Origin: Pseudofulvibacter geojedonensis
GTDB lineage: Bacteria > Bacteroidota > Bacteroidia > Flavobacteriales > Flavobacteriaceae
Length of the DNA stretch: 64,000 nt
Assembly (NCBI RefSeq): GCF_042675745.1
Contig: NZ_JBHTJM010000008.1
Location: 372,001-436,000 of the forward strand
Direction: 5' to 3'
The notes below the pieces were generated by a model, which was given only the letters and a program-made list of their open reading frames with translations, did not search any database and had not been told where the DNA came from. Position numbers and translations under genes: made by a program. Of the stretch, positions 44,056-54,106 are shown one piece after another; position 1 is the first letter of the stretch, and each line of letters begins with the position of its first letter.

Positions 44056-44390
44056 TATATTTCGTTTAATTTTGATTTAGCATGCTCTAAACCAAGTTCT
44101 ATAAAGTAAAGTAGTTTTTCTTCTGTATCAAAAGCATCAGCCTCAACATAAACAAATTCTTTCATGGGCTTTTTAGTAAAATCCATTGGTTTGATATGTG
44201 GCTTTTTTAAAGTTTTTTCCAGTTTAGATTCAATTACTCTAACGGCTAGCTGATCTTTTACAATACCAACAGTCATTTTTCCCTTGTATAAAAAAGATAA
44301 ACCACCAAACATTCTTTTTTCTGTAAATTCTTCTTTATATAAAGCTGTTAAAGCCCTAATCCTTTTTGCAATAAGTTCGTTAAAAGCCAA
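44055..44390 (-). CDS. TfoX/Sxy N-terminal domain protein
   Basis: A 111-residue protein consisting only of the TfoX N-terminal domain ('TEKRMFGGLSFLYKGKMTVGI' near residues 24-44). Full-length TfoX/Sxy activates competence genes in gammaproteobacteria together with CRP; the C-terminal domain is absent here, as is usual for Bacteroidota members. The competence role should therefore not be carried over. It lies 11 bp after the peptidylprolyl isomerase gene and overlaps rsmE by one base. Confidence 0.85.
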   Translation of the reverse strand: MAFNELIAKRIRALTALYKEEFTEKRMFGGLSFLYKGKMTVGIVKDQLAVRVIESKLEKTLKKPHIKPMDFTKKPMKEFVYVEADAFDTEEKLLYFIELGLEHAKSKLNEI

Positions 44391-44401
44391 GTCTGTAAAT
44401 T

Positions 44402-45091
44402 TTAATTGCTTCCAAAAACATTAATAAGTTTTTTCTTTTTTTCTTTTTCGAAAGTAATTTTTAATACTTGAAGTAATCTAATTTCTTTTTGATCGTAAGT
44501 TTTTTTTATAGTATAATATTTCTTAGTCTCAGGAAAATCTAAATCGTATATTGTATTGGATTTATTTTCTTTTAATGAGTTTACAAATTCAGGAAACATT
44601 TTCTTCTCTGTAAACCAACCTAAGTCGCCACCGGTTCTTGCGTTTCTATCCATAGAGTAGGTACCTGCCAAATAACTAAATTTAGTACCTTTTTCCATTT
44701 TAGTCATAATAACTTTTCTTAAACTATCTATAGCAGTTTTTTTTAGTTTTTTACCGTCTAAATAAATATAGCTTGCTCTATAGTGAAGCGTAGGAGTAAT
44801 GTTAATAATTTTATAAAGAGTAGAAGCACTTTGCTCTTCTGTTTCTAATGTGGATCCAATTTCTTTACTAAATAATTTTTTAGAAAGACTGTTGTTGTGC
44901 TTTTCTTCGTTATAAGTGTAAATTTTAGTCTTTAACTCAGGATGGTCTTTTCTAAATTGTTTAGCAGTTTCAATATCGGTTACTGATGCTAAATCTTTTT
45001 TTAATTGTTTAATATCTGTTTGAGAAAAAACAGAAGTAACCGTAAAAACAAGTATTAAGTTAATGATGGATTTGAAGGTAATTTTAATCAT
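44402..45091 (-). CDS. Parvulin-type peptidylprolyl isomerase, secreted
   Basis: A 229-residue exported protein. The ATG at 45091 starts a signal peptide ('MIKITFKSIINLILVFTVT', ending 'SVFSQT') and lies 10 bp past the tsaD stop; the longer frame from 45157 would overlap tsaD. The C-terminal half carries a rotamase-like core: 'FSYLAGTYSMDRNARTGGDL' near 145-165, 'GWFTEKKMFPEFVNSL' and 'YTIKKTYDQKEIR' near 205. The first strand is 'YRASYIYLDGKK'. It probably assists folding of periplasmic or outer-membrane proteins. Confidence 0.82.
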   Translation of the reverse strand: MIKITFKSIINLILVFTVTSVFSQTDIKQLKKDLASVTDIETAKQFRKDHPELKTKIYTYNEEKHNNSLSKKLFSKEIGSTLETEEQSASTLYKIINITPTLHYRASYIYLDGKKLKKTAIDSLRKVIMTKMEKGTKFSYLAGTYSMDRNARTGGDLGWFTEKKMFPEFVNSLKENKSNTIYDLDFPETKKYYTIKKTYDQKEIRLLQVLKITFEKEKKKKLINVFGSN

Positions 45092-45101
45092 TGTTAAGTT
45101 C

Positions 45102-46124
45102 TTAAATTTTAAATCTCGCATTTGCAGTAGTAGCTGCAGAAGAGAAATCGCTTTCAAGATACTTTAAATAACCCACAATTCCAATCATAGCAGCATTATC
45201 TGTAGTGTATTCAAATTTAGGAATGTAGGTATCCCAACCAAATTTTTGCTCACCATTTAATAAAGCTTGCCTAATACCAGAGTTAGCAGATACACCTCCA
45301 CCAATTGCTATTTTCTTAATTCCTGTTTCTTGTGTAGCTTTTTTAAGTTTATCTGTTACAATGCCAATTATTGTATATTGTAGGGAAGCGCAAATGTCAT
45401 AAAGATTATCTTGAATAAAATTTGGATTGTTTTTGACGTTTTTTTGAATAAAATATAAAACGGCAGTTTTTAATCCACTAAAACTAAAATTTAGACCATT
45501 TACTTTTGGTTTAGGAAACTGATACGCTTTAGGATTTCCTAATTTAGAGTATTTATCAATCAAAGGTCCACCAGGATAAGGGAGTCCGAGTATTTTGGCA
45601 CTTTTATCAAAAGCTTCACCAATAGCATCGTCTATAGTTTCACCAATTACTTCCATCTCAAAATAGTTATTTACTTTTACTATTTGTGTATGTCCGCCAG
45701 AAATAGTCATAGCTAGAAACGGAAACTCTGGTTTTTCTTTAGAAGCACCATCAATAAAGTGGGCTAATATATGAGCTTGCATATGATTTACAGCTAGTAA
45801 TGGTATGTTTAAACCTTGAGCAAACGACTTGGCAAAAGATGTGCCTACTAATAAAGATCCCATTAATCCAGGTCCTTGTGTAAAAGCTATGGCATTTAGC
45901 TCTTTTTTATCGATATTTGCTTTAGCTAATGCTTGATGAACAACTGGAACAATATTTTGTTGATGTGCTCTAGAAGCTAATTCAGGAACAACCCCACCAT
46001 ATTGGGTGTGAATTTCTTGATTAGCAACAACATTACTTAATACTTTTCCGTTGTGTAATACAGCTGCTCCGGTGTCATCACACGAAGATTCTATTGCAAG
46101 AATATATATATCTTTGTTAGGCAT
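45102..46124 (-). CDS. tsaD: tRNA N6-adenosine threonylcarbamoyltransferase
   Basis: Kae1/TsaD enzyme that, with TsaB and TsaE, transfers the threonylcarbamoyl group to A37 of ANN-decoding tRNAs. In 340 residues it shows 'AIESSCDDTGAAVL' near 10, the metal-binding 'HMQAHILAH' near 113, 'TISGGHTQIV' near 135 and 'AIGGGVSANSGIR' near 268. ATG at 46124 gives the family's normal N-terminus; a GTG at 46136 would add four residues. It is the first gene of a nine-gene minus-strand operon and is divergent from tamB with only 23 bp between the starts. Confidence 0.96.
   Translation of the reverse strand: MPNKDIYILAIESSCDDTGAAVLHNGKVLSNVVANQEIHTQYGGVVPELASRAHQQNIVPVVHQALAKANIDKKELNAIAFTQGPGLMGSLLVGTSFAKSFAQGLNIPLLAVNHMQAHILAHFIDGASKEKPEFPFLAMTISGGHTQIVKVNNYFEMEVIGETIDDAIGEAFDKSAKILGLPYPGGPLIDKYSKLGNPKAYQFPKPKVNGLNFSFSGLKTAVLYFIQKNVKNNPNFIQDNLYDICASLQYTIIGIVTDKLKKATQETGIKKIAIGGGVSANSGIRQALLNGEQKFGWDTYIPKFEYTTDNAAMIGIVGYLKYLESDFSSAATTANARFKI
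46109..46116 (+). promoter_or_regulatory. Possible -7 box of tamB inside the tsaD coding region
   Basis: TATCTTTG is a perfect TAnnTTTG match, 31 bp before the tamB TTG start and inside the first codons of tsaD on the other strand. A TTG at 46094 is only 12 bp upstream, so the -33 element is uncertain. Confidence 0.4.
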
Positions 46125-46147
46125 AAAAAAAGGCACAAAAATTGTAA

Positions 46148-49100
46148 TTGAATAGCAAAGTTAAAACAATAAACACTATCAAAAAACTTAGAAAAATACT
46201 ATTTCGACTTCTGGTCATTTTGTTGTTGCTATTTTTGCTGTTAATGCTATTGCTATCCTTACCTTGGGTGCAAACTCAATTAGGAAAAAAAGTTACCAAT
46301 TCATTAAATAAAAAGTATAATACAAGCATACATGTAGGTAGGGTTGGAGTAAATTTTTTAGGGGAAGTATCTTTAAAAGATATCTATATAGAAGATCATC
46401 ACAAAGATACCTTAGCGTTTATTGGAGCCTTAAACACTTCTATTTTAGATTTTAAAGAATTACAAGAAGGAGATTTATTGTTCAATGATATTGATGTAGA
46501 TCAACTCAATTTAAGAATAAAGAACTATAAAGGAGAAAATGAAACCAATTTAGATGTCTTTGTTGCTAAATGGGAGAAATTCGATACAATTCCTAGAAAA
46601 GGCCCTTCTACCTTTTTAATGCAAGCAAATGGTGTAAATATTACGAATAGTAGGGTAAGATATATAGACGATAATCTTGAAACCCCTAAAGTAGTAGACT
46701 TTACTAAGTTGAACATTACAGGTAAAGCTTTTGAGATACAGGGAGCAAATGTAGCAGTTAATGTTACTAATGCTAATATGATGGATTTTAGAGGAGTTCC
46801 AATTGAGCAATTAAAAACTAAGTTTGCGTATTCACTTACTCAAATGAAATTTAGTGACCTGAATTTAAAAACTAAAACATCTAATTTAATAGGTCATTTA
46901 GAATTTAATTACAAGCGTGAAGATTTTAAGGATTTTAACAATAGAGTAAAACTTAAAGCAAACTTTACAAATTCTAAAATTTCTTTTACAGATTTAAATA
47001 AGTTTTATAACGAGTTTGGTAATGATGTTGCTGATTTTAGTACTTCGATTTCAGGTACTTTAAACAATTTAAAATTAATAAACTTAAAACTTAAAACACT
47101 AAACAATACTGTAGTAAACGGTAATTATAATTTTAAGAACCTTTTATCTAAAAAGACTGAAGATTTTAAATTAACTGCTCAAATAGAAAATTTAAAGTCT
47201 ACTTATACAGATTTAAAAAAGTTGTTACCTGGGTTACTAGGAAAAACAATTCCTTCATCTGCCAGAAATTTAGGTGTATTTACCATTAATGGTCAATCTG
47301 TAATAACCACTAATATTATTAATGCACAGCTACAAATTAATACACTAATAGGTAATATAGAGTCAGATTTAGTGTTGTCTAATATTAGTGATATAGACAA
47401 TGCCAGCTATGTAGGTACAACGAATTTTTCAAAATTTAACCTGGGAAAATTTTTAGATGATAAAGATTTAGGTGTTACTTCTTTTGAAGCAGATGTAAAA
47501 GGAAAAGGTTTTACATTGAATAATTTAAACACTAATGTAAAAGGAAAGGCATCACACTTTACTATTAATGGATATACTTATAAAAACTTAGATGTTTTAG
47601 CGGTTTTAAAAGAAAAAGTATTTAATGGTAAATTAAAAGTTGATGATGAGTTAGTTAAATTAGATTTTAATGGTTTGGTAGATATGTCTGAGCGCACAAA
47701 AGTATACGACTTTAAAGCCAACATACAAACGTTCGATCTAAACAAAACCAATCTATTTAAAAGAGATAGCATAGCTCAATTTACGGGTGACATTTTGGTT
47801 AAAATGAAAGGCTCTAATATAGACAATGCTTATGGTGAGATTTTATTTCAAAATACAATCTATGCAAATCAAAATGATGTTTTTCAATTTAAAGATTTTA
47901 AGATAACATCTTCTTTTGATAAAGAGAAAGTAAGAACTATTGCTATAAACTCTCCAGAAGTAATTAATGGTACTATTAAGGGGAGATATCAGTTCAAAGA
48001 TTTAATAGACTTGTCTAGAAATTCTTTAGGGAGTATTTATACCAATTACAACCCAATTAAGGTAGCTGAAAATCAGTTTTTTGAGTTTAATATTAAAATA
48101 AAAAATAAGTTAACAGAAATATTTTATCCAGATTTAATAATACATGAAGGAGCAAGTTTAAAGGGTAAAATTTCTAGTAATGAAAAAGATTTTAAATTAA
48201 ATTTTAAATCTCCAAAGATTAGTTTTCAAGATAAGCATTTTAATGAGGTAGATGTAAAACTAGATAATGCCAACCCGTTTTATAATGCGTATGTAAGTAT
48301 TAATGATGTAGAAACAGACTTTTATGATGTTAGTGAATTCGAATTAGTGAATAAAACATTAAATGACACTTTGTTTTTTAGAACCGAGTTTAAAGGAGGC
48401 AAGTATAAAAATGATATTTTTAATTTAAACTTATACCATACCATTAACAAGCAAAGTAAATCTGTAGTAGGTTTTAAAAAGTCTGATATTAATATTAACG
48501 ACTATCAATGGTTTATTAATGAAAAGCAAGACAAGGAAAATAAAGTTGAATTCGACAAGACTTTTAAAGATATCATTCTTAAGCAATTTTTAATTACACA
48601 TGGCAATGAATATGCAGCATTATCAGGCTTTTTAAAAGGAGATAAAAATAAAAACATTAAACTTGATGTAAAAGATATTAATTTATCTAAAGTAATTCCG
48701 GTTTTTGATGATTTTAGAATGAATGGAATTGTAAACGGAAAGCTTAATGTTATACAAGAAAAAGGTAAGTATCAACCTTTAGCTGCAATTACTGTAGATA
48801 GTTTACAAGTTAATGATATTAATTTAGGTTTATTTTCTTTAGATGTTGTAGGTAGCAGCGATTTAAATAAGTATAAAATCAACTCTAGTTTAGAAAATGA
48901 TAAGTTACAAAACCTGACTGCTAGAGGAGACTTAAATTTTAAACCATCTACACCTCAATTAGACTTAGATATTGGTCTTTATAAGTTCGATTTGTCAATA
49001 TTTAGTGCTTTAGGAGATGATGTAATAACCAATATAAGAGGTTTAGCCTCTGGAGATGTTAGATTGTACGGAGATTATGATAATCCAGATTTTAAAGGTA

Positions 49101-50659
49101 ATATGTTTTTAGATGAGGCAGGTCTGAATATTCCGTATTTAAATGTAGACTTTGATTTAGAAAACGATGCAAGAATTCGTTTAAATAAAAAGCAATTCGT
49201 GGCAGATAATATAGCTATATTAGATACCAAATATTACACTTCTGGTAGGTTAAATGGGTATGTAGAACACGATGCTTTTTCAGATTGGACCTTAGGTTTA
49301 GATATATCTTCTGATAGGTTATTGGTTTTAGATAAAGAGCAAGAAGAAGAGTCTCTTTACTTTGGTCAAGCCTATATACAAGGTAATGCTCAATTAATTG
49401 GGCCTGTAAATGAGCTTTTGGTAAGGGTAAATGCTACCACAAAAGAAGGAACAGTATTTAAAATTCCTATAGCAGACTCAGAAACCATTGGTGATAATAG
49501 TTTTATTAGAGAAATGTCTATTACAGATAGGTTAAATCAAATAGGGGTAGATGCTAACTTACCTGAAGAAATTAGTGGTTTAGAATTAGAGTTTGATTTA
49601 AATGTTACAGATGATGCAGAGATAGAAATTGTTTTAGATCAAGAAGCGGGTAGTGTTTTAAGAGGAAGGGCAGAAGGTTTATTGCGTATAGAAATAAATA
49701 CCAACGACAAATTTAATATGTACGGAGACTGCATAGTTAGTGAAGGAACTTACAATTTTGTTTATGGTAATAATTTTTTACAAGGTGGTTTTATAGAAAA
49801 AAAATTCAATGTAAAACCTGGTGGAACTATAAATTGGGATGGAAACCCATATCAGGCTCGAGTAAACATAGAAGCGGTTTATGGAACCAGTGCTAATCCG
49901 GCAATACTATTAGATAATCCATCTATAAATAGAAAAATACCTGTAGATGTAATTATAAACTTAAATGGTAATTTAATGCAACCAGATGTTGAGTTTGATA
50001 TAGAATTTCCTAATACAAATTCTGTTGTAAAATCTGAGTTATTGTACAAGTTAGACGATAAGGAGTTTAGAGATAGGCAAGCAATGGCTTTGGTAACCTC
50101 AGGTCAGTTTACAACGACTTTAGATTTAGGAAAAGGAGCTATTACAAACTTAGTAGAAAGAGCAACAAGTTTGGTTAATGACCTGTTTTCAGATGAAGAC
50201 GATAAATTAAAAATAGGACTGAATTACGAACAAGGAGAAGTTAATCCGTTGGCTACAGATGCTCAAAGAGAAGGAGATAGAGTTGGGTTTACTGTATCTA
50301 CACAAATAACCGATAGAATTGTATTAAACGGTAAAGTGGGAATTCCGGTAGGAGGAGTGTCTAAAACAGTTGTTGCAGGAGATGTACAAGTAGAGTTTTT
50401 GCTGAATGAAAAAGGTACATTAAGGGCAAAAATATTTAACAGAGAAAATGATTTTCAAGCTTTAGGAGCTACTAATGAGATTGGGTATACTCAAGGAGCT
50501 GGTATTTCTTATAAAGTAGATTTTGACACATTTAGTGAATTATTAGACGAAATTTTTAATAGAAAAAAAGAAGTTGAGGAACAAGAAGATGAAGAAGATG
50601 AATTAGATCCAAATTCTTTTATTAGAGAAAAATCAAAGAGCGAGAAGCTTAATGAATAA
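46148..50659 (+). CDS. tamB: Translocation/assembly module TamB (AsmA/DUF490 family)
   Basis: A 1503-residue envelope protein that spans the periplasm, anchored by one N-terminal membrane segment ('LFRLLVILLLLFLLLMLLLS', residues about 18-38). Long beta-rich repeats follow, and the conserved DUF490/TamB domain covers about residues 1000-1460 ('GDVRLYGDYDNPDFKGNMFL', 'GTYNFVYGNNFLQGGF', 'LVTSGQFTT'). An acidic Glu/Asp-rich tail ends the protein. TamB-like proteins work in outer-membrane protein assembly and bridge-like lipid transport. The start is TTG, the only start codon before the membrane segment. TamA is not adjacent. Confidence 0.93.
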   Translation: MNSKVKTINTIKKLRKILFRLLVILLLLFLLLMLLLSLPWVQTQLGKKVTNSLNKKYNTSIHVGRVGVNFLGEVSLKDIYIEDHHKDTLAFIGALNTSILDFKELQEGDLLFNDIDVDQLNLRIKNYKGENETNLDVFVAKWEKFDTIPRKGPSTFLMQANGVNITNSRVRYIDDNLETPKVVDFTKLNITGKAFEIQGANVAVNVTNANMMDFRGVPIEQLKTKFAYSLTQMKFSDLNLKTKTSNLIGHLEFNYKREDFKDFNNRVKLKANFTNSKISFTDLNKFYNEFGNDVADFSTSISGTLNNLKLINLKLKTLNNTVVNGNYNFKNLLSKKTEDFKLTAQIENLKSTYTDLKKLLPGLLGKTIPSSARNLGVFTINGQSVITTNIINAQLQINTLIGNIESDLVLSNISDIDNASYVGTTNFSKFNLGKFLDDKDLGVTSFEADVKGKGFTLNNLNTNVKGKASHFTINGYTYKNLDVLAVLKEKVFNGKLKVDDELVKLDFNGLVDMSERTKVYDFKANIQTFDLNKTNLFKRDSIAQFTGDILVKMKGSNIDNAYGEILFQNTIYANQNDVFQFKDFKITSSFDKEKVRTIAINSPEVINGTIKGRYQFKDLIDLSRNSLGSIYTNYNPIKVAENQFFEFNIKIKNKLTEIFYPDLIIHEGASLKGKISSNEKDFKLNFKSPKISFQDKHFNEVDVKLDNANPFYNAYVSINDVETDFYDVSEFELVNKTLNDTLFFRTEFKGGKYKNDIFNLNLYHTINKQSKSVVGFKKSDININDYQWFINEKQDKENKVEFDKTFKDIILKQFLITHGNEYAALSGFLKGDKNKNIKLDVKDINLSKVIPVFDDFRMNGIVNGKLNVIQEKGKYQPLAAITVDSLQVNDINLGLFSLDVVGSSDLNKYKINSSLENDKLQNLTARGDLNFKPSTPQLDLDIGLYKFDLSIFSALGDDVITNIRGLASGDVRLYGDYDNPDFKGNMFLDEAGLNIPYLNVDFDLENDARIRLNKKQFVADNIAILDTKYYTSGRLNGYVEHDAFSDWTLGLDISSDRLLVLDKEQEEESLYFGQAYIQGNAQLIGPVNELLVRVNATTKEGTVFKIPIADSETIGDNSFIREMSITDRLNQIGVDANLPEEISGLELEFDLNVTDDAEIEIVLDQEAGSVLRGRAEGLLRIEINTNDKFNMYGDCIVSEGTYNFVYGNNFLQGGFIEKKFNVKPGGTINWDGNPYQARVNIEAVYGTSANPAILLDNPSINRKIPVDVIINLNGNLMQPDVEFDIEFPNTNSVVKSELLYKLDDKEFRDRQAMALVTSGQFTTTLDLGKGAITNLVERATSLVNDLFSDEDDKLKIGLNYEQGEVNPLATDAQREGDRVGFTVSTQITDRIVLNGKVGIPVGGVSKTVVAGDVQVEFLLNEKGTLRAKIFNRENDFQALGATNEIGYTQGAGISYKVDFDTFSELLDEIFNRKKEVEEQEDEEDELDPNSFIREKSKSEKLNE

Positions 50660-50693
50660 ATAAAATAGTTTGTAAAATAACAAGTCATTATAT

Positions 50694-51401
50694 TTATTGA
50701 ATGGCAAACTTTACATTTATTTCATATCGAAGCTTAATTTTTTTTGAATTAAAATCACTTGAATCGGATGGTTGAGTGGTAGAAATGTTATTACTATAAG
50801 CGTTAGTTCTGATAAAATTTGAACTATAATAGTCGTTGTTAACTTCTGATATAGTTATTACTTTTCCAAGTTTTTCACCTATTGCTTCTACTAAATAAGT
50901 AGCTTTATCTTTAGCTGCTTTTATAGCATCTATTTTAACTTGTTTTCTATATTCAATTATTCTAGAGTGGTCATAACTGGCAATATTGATTGATTTCACA
51001 TCCTTAAATTCTAAAGAATTAACAATAGGAGCTATTTTATTAAAACTGTTTAGCTTGATTAAATACTGTTTACCTATTAAGAATTCTTTTCGAAAGTTTC
51101 TTCCATAATTACCTATTTTAGAAATAACAACATCTTCTTTGTTAATATTGTTCTTAGATAAAATAGCAATAATTCTATTTTCAATTTCATTTATTGATAC
51201 TTTGGTTTTAAATTTTTTAACTTTTTTGTTTTCAAACTCTTCTTTCCAGTATTCTTTAACTTCAATTTCTAAATTAATTTCATCCGGAACAATTTCTATA
51301 GTAGCGCTTCCAGTTACATTAATATGTTTTTCTGTTTTGTCTTGAGCAAATACTAGAATACTGAATAATGTGAATAGTAAGGTTATTTGTGTGTTTTTCA
51401 T
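50694..51401 (-). CDS. SIMPL-domain (DUF541) secreted protein
   Basis: A 235-residue exported protein. The ATG at 51401 opens the signal peptide ('MKNTQITLLFTLFSILVFAQ'); the longer frame from 51503 overlaps the upstream lipoprotein gene and is not supported. The SIMPL domain is recognised from 'INVTGSATIEIVPDEINLEI' near residue 25, the paired-strand 'LIGKQYLIKLNSF' near 112 and the helix 'IDAIKAAKDKATYLVEAIGE' near 160 followed by 'LGKVITISEV'. Family members are periplasmic or outer-membrane proteins of unclear function. It is the last gene of a three-gene group. Confidence 0.88.
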   Translation of the reverse strand: MKNTQITLLFTLFSILVFAQDKTEKHINVTGSATIEIVPDEINLEIEVKEYWKEEFENKKVKKFKTKVSINEIENRIIAILSKNNINKEDVVISKIGNYGRNFRKEFLIGKQYLIKLNSFNKIAPIVNSLEFKDVKSINIASYDHSRIIEYRKQVKIDAIKAAKDKATYLVEAIGEKLGKVITISEVNNDYYSSNFIRTNAYSNNISTTQPSDSSDFNSKKIKLRYEINVKFAIQ

Positions 51402-51417
51402 ATTAGTTTGAACAAGT

Positions 51418-52263
51418 TTAATCACAATCTTCTTTAACGATTGAATATTGCGTTTCATTTTCTTTATTAATATACTTATTATCTTGAGAATTTCCTTTTC
51501 CAATCTTTATAGTGTTACCTTGGAAGTCATGAATGACAATAGAATTTTTATTACCATCAGAGTATTCGTATGTGATAGTAATTTTGTTGTATAATTTGCT
51601 GGTAGATATTATTTGTAAAGGATCACTTCCGCTTCTAAAGTCAATGGTATTTCCTTCTTCACTGTAATTTAAATCAATTCCGCTAATAGCTTCTTCACAC
51701 GGAACATATACAACTTCATTTCCATCTATATTGGTTAACTCGGTCCAGTTTAGGGGGAGTGTTTTTGTTATTTCTTTTGCACGTGTACAAGCAATAGATT
51801 TGTATTTTTTGATATTTTCTATTTTAGAAATAGGGTAAAGTCCTTTCATACCTAATTCAGCAAAATACCATGATTTAGCTTTTTTTATAAATATAAAAGT
51901 AAAATCGTTTTCGTCTGAAGTTAGGTAAATATCATTGTTTTTTTCTTCTATATGATTAATTTCATATGTTTCACCTTGCCAGTTAAGTAACCAATAATCG
52001 TTGATGTCTTCTACTTTTCTAACAACTTCTATATCATAAGGGGTGTATTGGCATTTCTCTTTGTAGTATATTGTGTTGTTTTCTTCTGTAAGAATAAAGT
52101 ATTTACCAGAAATTTTATTGATTAAATCTAATCCATGAGTATCTATATTACGAATTTCTTTGGTTGTATTTATTTCAGCTGTCTTTTTAGTAGCCTGTTT
52201 TTGTTTGTTATTACAACTGATCAATAAAAAGCTTAATAAAAACAACAGTTTTAAAGTTTTCAT
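51418..52263 (-). CDS. Predicted lipoprotein of unknown function
   Basis: A 281-residue protein with a clear lipoprotein signal: 'LLFLLSFLLISCNNKQ', where Cys17 is the lipidation site and the following polar residues suggest export to the outer membrane. The mature part has a Thr/Lys-rich linker to about residue 45, then an alternating hydrophobic pattern suggesting beta strands ('YFILTEENNTIYYKEKCQY'). I do not recognise a family. One base separates it from the stop of the symporter gene, so the two are co-transcribed; a link to solute uptake is possible but unproven. Confidence 0.7.
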   Translation of the reverse strand: MKTLKLLFLLSFLLISCNNKQKQATKKTAEINTTKEIRNIDTHGLDLINKISGKYFILTEENNTIYYKEKCQYTPYDIEVVRKVEDINDYWLLNWQGETYEINHIEEKNNDIYLTSDENDFTFIFIKKAKSWYFAELGMKGLYPISKIENIKKYKSIACTRAKEITKTLPLNWTELTNIDGNEVVYVPCEEAISGIDLNYSEEGNTIDFRSGSDPLQIISTSKLYNKITITYEYSDGNKNSIVIHDFQGNTIKIGKGNSQDNKYINKENETQYSIVKEDCD

Positions 52264-52264
52264 A

Positions 52265-53992
52265 TTAACTTATCTTTTTCCAATTCTTAATTAAAAATAA
52301 TCCACATATAAGAGTAAGTCCACTTAATCCAAAGGCTAAAAAGATTTTACCATATATAAAATTACCGGTTGCAAATAAGAAGCTATAAACACCAATAGTA
52401 CCTATTAAGAATGCAACTATTTTATATCCTATATTTTGAAATTTATGTTTTCCTTCAAATATTTTTTCTTCAAAAGAATCTAAAGTTTCTTTGTCTGTAG
52501 GTTTTGTAATTAAGGTAACTAGTAGCCATCCTAAGGTAGTAATAGTAACACCAATAATTAATTGCCAATGACCAGCCAAATCAAACATAGGGTTATCCAT
52601 TTTTCCATTAATAAAGAAAACAAAAGCAATAACAAAAGAAATGGCCATTGCTGCTATTTCACTATATGGGTTAATACGATTCCAAAACCATCTTAAAATA
52701 TACAATAAACCTGTTCCAGCTCCAATCTGCAATAATAGCGTAAATACTTCTTTAGCATCATTTATGTATTTAGAAAGGAAACCTGCTAAAATCATTAATA
52801 CAACGGTAGATATTCTGCCAACTAAAACTTTTTCTTTTTCAGTAGAATTTGGTTTCATAAATCTACTATAAAAATCATTAACGATATATGAGCTTCCCCA
52901 ATTTAATTGAGTGGAGATGGTGCTCATAAATGCAGCAATTAATGATGTTAAAACAATACCAATTAATCCTGCAGGAAGGTAAGTCATCATAGCTGCATAA
53001 GCAACATCATGCCCCTGCATAGAGCTAGTTAAATTAGGAAAAGCAGAGTTTAAATTGCTTAGCTGAGGAAATAATACAAGTGATGCCAGTCCTACTATAA
53101 TCCATGGCCAAGGTCTTAAGGCATAATGAGCAAAATTAAAAAATAAAGTTGCCCAGGTAGCATGTTTTTCATTTTTAGCAGCAAGCATTCGTTGTGCTAT
53201 ATAGCCACCACCTCCGGGTTCTGCCCCAGGGTACCAAGTACTCCACCATTGCACAGCAAACGGAATAATAAACAGTGTAATAAGAGTTTCGGTATTAGAA
53301 AAATCAGGAAGTATATTTAATTTGGTTGAAACCTCTGGTTGCGCCAATAAATTTTCTAATCCACCAACTTCAGGTAAACTTACGATGTATATAGTAGCCC
53401 AAATAGAACCAATCATGGCAATAATAAATTGAATAAAATCAGTTATTAAAACACCCTTTAGCCCTCCGAGAGACGAATAGATAACAACTATAATTCCCGA
53501 AATTAGGAGCATGGTATTTTGGTCTATTCCTAGTAATATATTTGCTATTTTTGCGCCGGCTAAACATACACCAGCCATAGTGATTACATTAAAGATAATA
53601 CCAAGATATATAGCTCTAAAACCTCTTAAAAAACCAGCAGCTTTTCCAGAATACCTTAATTCATAAAATTCTAAATCTGTAGTTATTCCAGACTTTCTCC
53701 AAAGTTTTGCATAAAAGAAAACGGTTAGCATTCCGGTCAATAACATAGCCCACCATACCCAGTTTCCAGAAACACCATTTTCTCTTACAAGTTGGGTAAC
53801 CAGACCGGGGGTATCTGCAGCAAATGTTGTAGCAACCATAGAAACTCCAAGCAACCACCAAGGCATATTTCTTCCAGATAAGAAAAAAGATTCGCTGCTT
53901 TTACCAGCTTGTTTAGAAACCCAAACCCCAATTAGTAATGAAATAATAAAAAAACCAATGATAATAATATAATCTATAGTGGCTAGTTGCAT
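52265..53992 (-). CDS. Sodium:solute symporter (SSS family)
   Basis: A 575-residue inner-membrane transporter with about 13-14 membrane segments, driven by Na+. The family core is evident: 'FLSGRNMPWWLLGVSMVATT' near residue 36, 'GGLKGVLITDFIQFI' near 170 and 'EPGGGGYIAQRMLAAKNEKH' near 258. It starts with 'MQLATIDYIIIIGFFI'. In marine Bacteroidota relatives often import sugars, sialic acid or amino acids; the substrate cannot be assigned. It heads the operon with the lipoprotein and SIMPL genes, and a 114-bp gap separates it from the divergent pfkA. Confidence 0.92.
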   Translation of the reverse strand: MQLATIDYIIIIGFFIISLLIGVWVSKQAGKSSESFFLSGRNMPWWLLGVSMVATTFAADTPGLVTQLVRENGVSGNWVWWAMLLTGMLTVFFYAKLWRKSGITTDLEFYELRYSGKAAGFLRGFRAIYLGIIFNVITMAGVCLAGAKIANILLGIDQNTMLLISGIIVVIYSSLGGLKGVLITDFIQFIIAMIGSIWATIYIVSLPEVGGLENLLAQPEVSTKLNILPDFSNTETLITLFIIPFAVQWWSTWYPGAEPGGGGYIAQRMLAAKNEKHATWATLFFNFAHYALRPWPWIIVGLASLVLFPQLSNLNSAFPNLTSSMQGHDVAYAAMMTYLPAGLIGIVLTSLIAAFMSTISTQLNWGSSYIVNDFYSRFMKPNSTEKEKVLVGRISTVVLMILAGFLSKYINDAKEVFTLLLQIGAGTGLLYILRWFWNRINPYSEIAAMAISFVIAFVFFINGKMDNPMFDLAGHWQLIIGVTITTLGWLLVTLITKPTDKETLDSFEEKIFEGKHKFQNIGYKIVAFLIGTIGVYSFLFATGNFIYGKIFLAFGLSGLTLICGLFLIKNWKKIS

Positions 53993-54106
53993 ATGTAATT
54001 GTTTGATATGAATTTTTTATATAACAAAAGCTTAAAAGTAACAATTAAATCAAAAAAACCACTTATTTTTAAATCTTAAAATCGAAAGAAGTAGAGAGGT
54101 TGTAAG

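Noticed and set aside
44055..44390. Competence activator TfoX/Sxy
   Set aside because: Only the N-terminal domain is present and no competence genes are near, so the gammaproteobacterial role should not be transferred.
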